Shown: positions 58,096-64,000 of the stretch, piece after piece
How the letters are laid out: each line of letters opens with the position of its first letter
Numbering within the stretch: position 1 is the stretch's first letter
Assembly (NCBI GenBank): GCA_017475265.1
Contig: JAFVFY010000003.1
Coordinates: 44,661-108,660, forward strand
Reading direction: 5' to 3'
Length of the DNA: 64,000 nt
Origin: Prevotella sp.
Lineage (GTDB): Bacteria; Bacteroidota; Bacteroidia; Bacteroidales; Bacteroidaceae
Position numbers and translations under genes: made by a program
Notes under the pieces: model-generated
Database searches by the model: none
Seen by the model: the letters and a program-made list of their open reading frames with translations, nothing else
What the model was told of the DNA's origin: nothing

Positions 58096-58692
58096 ATGAA
58101 AAGACAATTATTATCAGCCATGCTGCTTGCCTTCACCACTCTGACGGGCTGGGCACAAGAGATTAAAATGGACGAACCGTCAATTAGCGACTACCTTCCG
58201 TTGCTCAAGGCTAAGGGCTACATTGCCTACAGTTTTGATACGAAAGACTTCAAGGACGCAATGGTCGAGCCTATTGTAATGGAATACGCCAAAGGCAGAG
58301 AGCCGAAGGAAGTCACCGACTTCAGCATTACCATGAGTATGGGTGAGAAACTCATCGTAGGGCTTATTCCTTCTGATAATGACTCAACGGGCTGCTACGC
58401 TATCAACTTCTCTGAGACTCGAGGCTTCAAAAACAACCTCCGTTTAATGCCTATATATAACCCCAATTACCCTACCGAGAAGTGGTACAAGTATGAGTCA
58501 CGCCCCTTCGAACTTATTCCGCCATTTGAAAAGGGAGAGTTCATCCCACTCGTCCTTTATGGCTCTTATTGGTATGAGCCCGAGACTGGTGTCTGCCGTT
58601 TCTGCGGTGATAGTTTCATCAAGCCCGACCTCTCGTCGGAAATCGTGAAGTCCATCCCACATTTCTACGTCTTTGGTATAAAGATTAGGTAA
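58096..58692 (+). CDS. Secreted protein of unknown function, 198 aa
   Basis: The signal peptide MKRQLLSAMLLAFTTLTGWA ends at the typical WAQ/EIK site. The mature part is about 178 residues, mixed alpha/beta, with FELIPPFEKGEFIPLVLYGS near 135-155 and a CRFCGD pair near 168, which might bind metal or form a disulfide. It may belong to a small Bacteroidota DUF, but I do not recognise it with certainty. It lies 2 bp upstream of the M16 peptidase gene, so the two are cotranscribed. Confidence 0.7.
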   Translation: MKRQLLSAMLLAFTTLTGWAQEIKMDEPSISDYLPLLKAKGYIAYSFDTKDFKDAMVEPIVMEYAKGREPKEVTDFSITMSMGEKLIVGLIPSDNDSTGCYAINFSETRGFKNNLRLMPIYNPNYPTEKWYKYESRPFELIPPFEKGEFIPLVLYGSYWYEPETGVCRFCGDSFIKPDLSSEIVKSIPHFYVFGIKIR

Positions 58693-58694
58693 AA

Positions 58695-61670
58695 ATGAAA
58701 AGAACATTTGGTTTCACCTTTGTGACAACTATAGCCTGTTTATGGGGATTTGCAATCTGTTTAAGGGGATTTGCAATCCCCGTGCCAGCTGAGAACAATC
58801 CTTTAGAAGTCAGGGAACTCAAACTGAGCAACGGCCTGACCGTATGGCTCAACGAAGACCATTCGCAGCCAAAGGTCTATGGGGCACTGGTGGTAAAGGC
58901 TGGCGCGAAGGACTGCCCCAACACAGGCATCGCCCACTACCTGGAGCACGTGCTGTTTAAAGGTACACAGCGAATCGGAACCGTTGACTACGAAAAGGAG
59001 AAGGTGTGGCTTGACTCCATCTCGATGAAATACAACGAGCTGTCGCAGACAAACGAAATGGTCAATGGTCAACGGTCAACGGTCAATGCTGAGAAACGGC
59101 TTGCCATCCAGGCCGACATCAGCCGATTGAGCCTGCGGGCAGCCGACTACGCCATCCCTAATGAGTTCGACCGCCTTATCTCGAAGTATGGCGGCTCGGC
59201 CTTGAACGCCTCCACATCGTGGGACGTAACGGAGTATCACAACACCTTCTCGCCACAATTCCTCGAACAGTGGTGCGAGCTGAACTCTGAGCGTATGCTC
59301 AATCCTGTGTTCCGTCTGTTCCAGGGCGAGTTGGAAACGGTCTATGAGGAGAAGAACCGCGCTGCCGACGACATCGCGACAGCCGCCGTAGAGCGCGTGA
59401 TGGCAAAGGCCTTCGAAGGACATCCCTACCAATACCCCATCATCGGTAGCACGGAGAACCTGAAGAATCCGCGTCTCTCGGACATGGAGGACTTCTTCCG
59501 AAAGTATTATGTAGCAGGAAACATGGGTTTGATGCTCAGTGGAGACTTCACCGCCGACAATATCATGCCTCTTCTGGAGCGCACCTTCGGACGGTTACCC
59601 AAGAGCGAAGCCCCATTCCCCTCCCTTCCAAGGGGAGGGGCAGGGGTGGGGTCTCTAACCCCTTTCAACGGCGAGACCCTCGACATCAAGCTTAACATCC
59701 CATTGGTGAAAGCCGTGGGCTTGTTGTTCCGTGGCCCGCTCTCCACCGACAAGGACTACCGCTCCCTGCAATTAGCCATGCGCCTACTATCGAACGATAA
59801 CGAGACGGGAATGCTCGACTCACTCCGCACAGCACATAAAGTGATGTTCGCCCTCAGCGAGAACTTCGCCCTCAAAGAGGCGGGAGCCGTCGGCCTGCTG
59901 GTCATTCCCAAGATTCCCTTCGGCAGCAAGAAGAAAGCCGAGCGACTCTGCTGGGAGCAGATAGAGCGCGTAAAGGCGGGTGAGTTCACCGACGAGAAGT
60001 TGACAGAACTCAAACAGGTCATGCTGCGTAACATCGAGGACGAACTGGAAACCATTACCAGCCGAGCACAACTCATGGGCGAGGTCTTTTCCCAAGACCG
60101 CACTTGGAGCGACTACCTGAAAGAGGTGGAGGCCATCAAAGCCATCACCAAGGCCGACGTCGTGGCCGCTGCCAACCGCTACCTGCTCACCGACCACTAC
60201 CTACGCGGCGTGAAGCGCTTCGGCTCCTATCCGAAGGACAAGGTGTCGCAGCCCAACTACAAACCCGTCGTGCCGAAACATGCACGCGAAGAGTCTGCCT
60301 ACGCCAAGGAGTTGGAGAAGCTGCCTGTGGCTGAACGCGCTCCCCGTCTTATCGACCTGGAGCACGATGCCGAAATAACGCCGCTCACGGAGCACACAAC
60401 TTTGTATAAAGTAGCGAACTCTGTGAACGACATTTTCTCCTTCTCGCTGAAATGGCACAAGGGCAAGCGTGACGAACCGCGACTGGAACTCGTCGAGCCG
60501 TACCTGACAGAGCTGGGCACCGACTCGCTCACCAAGCACCAGTTGGGCGAAGCCTGGCAGCGGTTAGGCACCACATTGGAGACGACCCAGTCGGACGGCT
60601 ACCTCATGCTGACCATCACAGGCTTCGAGCGCAACCTCGAACCCTCACTCCGACTGCTTCATCACTTCCTCACCTCACTCAAGCCCAGCAAGAAAGCCAC
60701 GAAGGAACTGGCCGACGAGTATCGCATGGGACACAAGCAACTCGGCCGCACCAATGCGTCGGTACACCAGATGGTCTTACAGAAACTCCTGAAGGGTGAC
60801 CGCTCCCCTTATCTGCAGCAGCCCACCATAGCCGAGGCAAAGAAGATGACAGGCGAGGAACTGCTGCGGCTGTTCGATGATGTGCGACAGTACGACTGCT
60901 CTGTGCTCTATAGCGGCACACGCTCGTCAAAGGAAATAGCCAGCCTTTGCCAGTCACACCTCTCATCCCTTACTTCAACCAAGGGAGGTATCGGGGAAGA
61001 TGCCCCTCCTTTGGAGGTGGTTGGGGAGTCCTCTTTGGTGTATATCTACGACATGCCCGACAGCCGCCAGACGCTCATAGGCTCCTACTGTAGCATCAAA
61101 CCTTCACTCACCGACAAGGAGGAAGCCCAGCTGCGGCTGTGGAGCGAGTATATGGGTGGCGGCATGTTCTCACTCCTGTTTCAGGAAATCCGCGAGTTCC
61201 GAGCAATGGCCTACTCCACCTTCGCACAGGGCATCACGCCTAACCGCGCCCGCCACCGCGACCACCCCTCAGGCTTCATCGCCTATCTCGGAACGCAGGG
61301 CGACAAAGCCATGCAGGCACTTGCCGTCCTCGACTCCATCATGAATCAAATGCCAGTCAACGAGCAGAGCGTCGCCGCCGCCAAGCAGGAAATCCTGAAC
61401 AACATCAACAACAGCTATCCCTCCTTCCGTCAGCTCGCCAACTACGTCTCCACATACCGCATGAACGGCTACCACGAAGACCCGCGCACCTCCCTTTCAC
61501 ACATAGTGCCCACGCTTACCGCCGATGACATGACCGACTTCTACCGAGCCAACATCCAGCCGAAGCCCCGCGTCTACTACATCATCGGCAACAAGAAGCA
61601 GCTCGACCTCCAAAAACTATCAACATACGGCAGAATTGTCATGCTGAAGAAAGAAGACATCATGCGATAG
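58695..61670 (+). CDS. M16 family zinc peptidase (pitrilysin/insulinase-like)
   Basis: 991 residues, including two M16 catalytic-like halves in one chain. The N-terminal signal region contains a repeated (W/R)GFAI unit encoded by a GGGGATTTGCAATC direct repeat. The zinc motif HYLEH (HxxEH) lies near residues 79-83, and the third ligand Glu probably in ETVYEEKNRAADD near 213-225. The second half (YMGGGMFSLLFQEIREFRAM near 820-840) has the substrate-binding G-rich region. It likely degrades peptides in the periplasm. In-frame repeats are inserted at 59060-59087, 59618-59640 and about 60969-61029. It lies between the secreted protein gene and a thioredoxin-fold gene. Confidence 0.92.
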   Translation: MKRTFGFTFVTTIACLWGFAICLRGFAIPVPAENNPLEVRELKLSNGLTVWLNEDHSQPKVYGALVVKAGAKDCPNTGIAHYLEHVLFKGTQRIGTVDYEKEKVWLDSISMKYNELSQTNEMVNGQRSTVNAEKRLAIQADISRLSLRAADYAIPNEFDRLISKYGGSALNASTSWDVTEYHNTFSPQFLEQWCELNSERMLNPVFRLFQGELETVYEEKNRAADDIATAAVERVMAKAFEGHPYQYPIIGSTENLKNPRLSDMEDFFRKYYVAGNMGLMLSGDFTADNIMPLLERTFGRLPKSEAPFPSLPRGGAGVGSLTPFNGETLDIKLNIPLVKAVGLLFRGPLSTDKDYRSLQLAMRLLSNDNETGMLDSLRTAHKVMFALSENFALKEAGAVGLLVIPKIPFGSKKKAERLCWEQIERVKAGEFTDEKLTELKQVMLRNIEDELETITSRAQLMGEVFSQDRTWSDYLKEVEAIKAITKADVVAAANRYLLTDHYLRGVKRFGSYPKDKVSQPNYKPVVPKHAREESAYAKELEKLPVAERAPRLIDLEHDAEITPLTEHTTLYKVANSVNDIFSFSLKWHKGKRDEPRLELVEPYLTELGTDSLTKHQLGEAWQRLGTTLETTQSDGYLMLTITGFERNLEPSLRLLHHFLTSLKPSKKATKELADEYRMGHKQLGRTNASVHQMVLQKLLKGDRSPYLQQPTIAEAKKMTGEELLRLFDDVRQYDCSVLYSGTRSSKEIASLCQSHLSSLTSTKGGIGEDAPPLEVVGESSLVYIYDMPDSRQTLIGSYCSIKPSLTDKEEAQLRLWSEYMGGGMFSLLFQEIREFRAMAYSTFAQGITPNRARHRDHPSGFIAYLGTQGDKAMQALAVLDSIMNQMPVNEQSVAAAKQEILNNINNSYPSFRQLANYVSTYRMNGYHEDPRTSLSHIVPTLTADDMTDFYRANIQPKPRVYYIIGNKKQLDLQKLSTYGRIVMLKKEDIMR
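59060..59087 (+). repeat. Four tandem GGTCAAY heptamers in the M16 gene
   Basis: Four 7-nt units GGTCAAT/GGTCAAC in tandem. Translated as VNGQRSTVN in a region that looks like a loop. The unit length matches the 7-8-nt repeats seen in ribosomal spacers, but here it is inside a reading frame. Confidence 0.75.
59618..59640. repeat. Palindromic repeat in the M16 gene
   Basis: CCCCTCCCTT-CC-AAGGGGAGGGG, followed by GCAGGGGTGGGG to about 59652. It encodes SLPRGGAGVGSLTP, in frame. A second, degenerate copy lies at about 60969-61029 (CCCCTCCTTTGGAGG). Confidence 0.8.
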
Positions 61671-61722
61671 CATCCGTTATTCACCATTCGAAGACTTATG
61701 AACTAAACCATTAATATCAACA

Positions 61723-64000
61723 ATGAAGAAACTATTATCAACAATGTTGCTGGCGCTCGTCGGAATAACCGCGCTGGCTCAAACAGAGAGAATTTGGAAC
61801 GACGTGGTTATCGGTTATACCAATGTACGTTGGAGCGAAGTCACGAAAGTGGGATTGTACGCCGACCGCACGGAAGTGGACTTGCGTATCAACTATCGTA
61901 ACGGGGCATGGATAAGCATTGCCAAGAGCACCTACTTAGAGGCTGGCGGCAAGCAATATTCCATCAAGGATGCTACCGTGATAGGACTTGACCACCAATA
62001 CACCCTGACCACGGACGTCTTTGACTTCACACTCATCTTCGAGCCTGTGCCACAGGACACGAAGATGCTGAACGTGCTGGAGCCAGGCGGCTGGGCGTAC
62101 CTGAATATTCGCAATGCTGGCGATGAGCCAGAGGGAATCACGGACACTTACTGGCGCAATGATGAGACAGGCGACTGGCTGATAGGCTTCACATCCCAGC
62201 ACGTCATCTATAATAATAAGGTGTACGACATCGCCAGTCAGACGGAGAAGAAGGACGCCTACACGCTAACCCTCAACGACGGTACAACCGTCAAGGTCGG
62301 TAAGATGAAGAAGGGCAAGCGCACCATCACCATTGTCCCAAAAACCATCGTTTGCAGCCCCATCACGTGCACTACCCTACCCGACTATCCCACAAAGGAC
62401 ACGCGCACGGGCTTTGTCGACAACGGCTATAGTGCTACGGACAGCGTGACCCTCATCGGTTGGCTGAAGGACATGCCCGAACAGGCATGGAAGCAAGGCC
62501 GCGAGTTTGAGGTCAGCATGGTGAATCTGTTCATGGACGACCAGCAGAAGTTCTATGCCACGATGGACTCGCTGGGGCGTTTCACCCTCCGTTTCCCCGT
62601 GATAAACTCCACTCAGGCATACCTCGACTTGGGACGCACGTCGGCGGATGCTGTCTTCGAACCCGGCAAAACCTACTTCTTCCTCAACGACTTCAAGACG
62701 GGGCAGAAGCTCTTTATGGGCGACGATGTGCGGATGCAGAATGAACTCCTATCCTACCCCGACAAATGGAACTATGCACGTGTTGAGGACAACCTGGACG
62801 CCATGCAGTTCAAGACCCAGATGGACAGCATCTGCAACGCGATGAGGGCGGAGCTGGAGAAGCACATTGCCCTGCGCCCTAACCTCTCGCAACGATACAT
62901 CGACTACGTCAAGGGCTGTTACCTGACGGGGCAGGGCGAGTCGATGATGCAGGCCCGCTATGACCTAAAGAAACAGTTGCCCAAGGAGTATATGGACTTT
63001 GTGACCAACGAGCTGTGGCAGAAAGTGCCCAAGCCCTACACCCTGCAGCGGCCCTTCGCAACCTTTATGCGTGACTATATTGACCATACTTCTGAGGCTG
63101 ACTATGCCGTCCCTGCAGGCAATTATACGATTTATGTCAGCGACGGTCTCTACTCCTCCGTACTCCGCAAGAACAGGGACGAGGGTAAGATAACTATTAC
63201 CGATGACGAACTGGCCTTGCTTGACCGCTATGCCGAAAGCAATAAAGCCTTCTTAACCGCTCAGTTCAAGGCTCGTGCAGATGCTGGTGCTATGAAAATC
63301 GAGGACATCTTTAACATCGATAGCGTGGCCGTGCAGCAGTTCCAGCAACAGGACTGGGTGCAGCAACGCAACGCCCTGTTGGAGCGCGAAGACGTAGCAA
63401 AGGTACTGCAAGACGAGGCGCCCTTCTTCGAGATTTACAAAATCCAGCAAGTGCTCGACACGCCCAGCGCCGACCCAACGCTGAAAGACATTGCACTGGC
63501 ACACCATTTCTATACCCAGATTGACCAGACACGCAAGCCTCTCGACCCCGCCCTACAGGACTTCTTCGAGCAACAGGTGAAGCTGCCCGCTGCCTTAAGC
63601 ACGGTCAAGGCCATCAACGACAAATACCTCGCCCTCGAGCGTCAGGACTTTGCCAATGCCGCCAGTCTGCGCCCGTCGTCCGACGTCGAGGGCATGAGCG
63701 ACGGCGAGAAGATTTTCCGCAAAATCATCGAGCCGTACAAGGGCCGTATCGTCTATCTCGACATCTGGGGCACCTGGTGCGGCCCCTGCAAGCGCAACCT
63801 GAAGGAGTCGTGGAAGGTGAAGGAAGCCCTGAAGGACTACGACATCGTGTATCTTTACCTGGCCAACCGCAGCAGCGACGAGTCGTGGAAGAATGTCATC
63901 AAGGAGTACAACCTGACAGGCCCCAACTGCGTACACTACAACTTGCCCGAAGACCAGCAGAGTGCCGTCGAGCACTACGTAGGCATCAACGGCTATCCCA
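61723..64000 (+). CDS. Secreted thioredoxin-fold (TlpA-like) protein, partial
   Basis: Open from ATG 61723 to the window edge; at least 759 residues, so the 3' end is missing. The signal peptide MKKLLSTMLLALVGITALAQ is clear. The first ~230 residues are beta-rich and the middle ~430 are mostly helical, as in Bacteroidota TlpA-like proteins with long N-terminal domains. The thioredoxin active site YLDIWGTWCGPCKRN lies near residues 680-694 (CGPC). It likely acts as a periplasmic thiol-disulfide oxidoreductase. It follows the M16 gene by 52 bp and may share its transcript. Confidence 0.85.
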   Translation, partial: MKKLLSTMLLALVGITALAQTERIWNDVVIGYTNVRWSEVTKVGLYADRTEVDLRINYRNGAWISIAKSTYLEAGGKQYSIKDATVIGLDHQYTLTTDVFDFTLIFEPVPQDTKMLNVLEPGGWAYLNIRNAGDEPEGITDTYWRNDETGDWLIGFTSQHVIYNNKVYDIASQTEKKDAYTLTLNDGTTVKVGKMKKGKRTITIVPKTIVCSPITCTTLPDYPTKDTRTGFVDNGYSATDSVTLIGWLKDMPEQAWKQGREFEVSMVNLFMDDQQKFYATMDSLGRFTLRFPVINSTQAYLDLGRTSADAVFEPGKTYFFLNDFKTGQKLFMGDDVRMQNELLSYPDKWNYARVEDNLDAMQFKTQMDSICNAMRAELEKHIALRPNLSQRYIDYVKGCYLTGQGESMMQARYDLKKQLPKEYMDFVTNELWQKVPKPYTLQRPFATFMRDYIDHTSEADYAVPAGNYTIYVSDGLYSSVLRKNRDEGKITITDDELALLDRYAESNKAFLTAQFKARADAGAMKIEDIFNIDSVAVQQFQQQDWVQQRNALLEREDVAKVLQDEAPFFEIYKIQQVLDTPSADPTLKDIALAHHFYTQIDQTRKPLDPALQDFFEQQVKLPAALSTVKAINDKYLALERQDFANAASLRPSSDVEGMSDGEKIFRKIIEPYKGRIVYLDIWGTWCGPCKRNLKESWKVKEALKDYDIVYLYLANRSSDESWKNVIKEYNLTGPNCVHYNLPEDQQSAVEHYVGINGYP

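Noticed and set aside
1-64000. tRNA, rRNA, insertion sequence or toxin-antitoxin genes
   Set aside because: No cloverleaf-like sequence, rRNA signature, transposase or recognisable toxin-antitoxin pair was found on reading either strand. A tRNA scan was not possible here.

Overview
The window looks like chromosomal DNA of a Bacteroidota bacterium, most likely Bacteroidales and probably a Prevotella relative. Evidence: several promoters of the Bacteroidota form TTTG-N19..22-TAnnTTTG, a TonB-receptor/DUF4249 pair, Bacteroidota-type MnmE and ribosomal proteins, and the absence of strong Shine-Dalgarno sequences. It divides into a prophage (1 to about 27.8 kb), a housekeeping block (27.9-47.8 kb) and a mixed region of surface proteins and ATPases (47.8-64 kb).

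Prophage. Almost every gene is on the minus strand, so the phage reads right to left. The right end holds a tyrosine integrase, a divergent pair of small repressor-like genes around a 256-bp control region, and an excisionase-like HTH protein. Then come a recombination module (SMC/SbcC-like ATPase, RecT, metallo-beta-lactamase-fold hydrolase), a replication module (DUF4373 and DUF6633-like proteins, PcfK, PcfJ), accessory genes (methylase-like protein, DUF5131, HAD phosphatase-like, beta-helix protein, ASCH-like protein) and SSB. Next is a compact five-gene cassette: an SLC5-type symporter fused to a barrel-like domain, two PP-loop (PAPS-reductase-like) ATPases and two ParB-like proteins. It is followed by small terminase, large terminase, portal and the start of a minor head protein, which leaves the window. 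Three accessory/replication proteins end in QLSLF, the canonical sliding-clamp-binding peptide. Six copies of a hairpin repeat (a TTTCGT box plus one or two GC-rich stem-loops) sit between phage genes. Two phage genes, the minor head protein and a YopX-like gene, carry apparent frameshifts.

Housekeeping block. The integrase abuts the 3' end of mnmE, which lies in an ltaE-mnmE operon next to a nucleoside phosphorylase gene and a secreted PD40-type protein. Then comes the fused S10-spc-alpha ribosomal supercluster, transcribed right to left from rplC to rplQ and including secY, map, infA, rpmJ and rpoA. rpsJ does not head the cluster. L23 carries an insertion of about 50 residues, and the 3' end of rpmD is tandemly duplicated. 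Several spacers consist of 7-8-nt repeats.

Surface and ATPase region. A TonB-dependent receptor, a DUF4249 lipoprotein and an MG2/plug-like secreted protein form one minus-strand operon. A SIMPL-domain protein, two unrelated predicted ATPase-nuclease proteins (DUF234 type and AAA-ATPase_like/DUF1703 type), a secreted protein, an M16 peptidase and a truncated thioredoxin-fold protein follow. GC-rich palindromic repeats are inserted in frame in at least four host genes. A GTTTGRCGGTT motif lies on both promoters of a divergent gene pair at 57.8-58.1 kb.

Functions come from motif and family recognition by eye. No database search was possible, and the names of domains of unknown function should be read as best matches.
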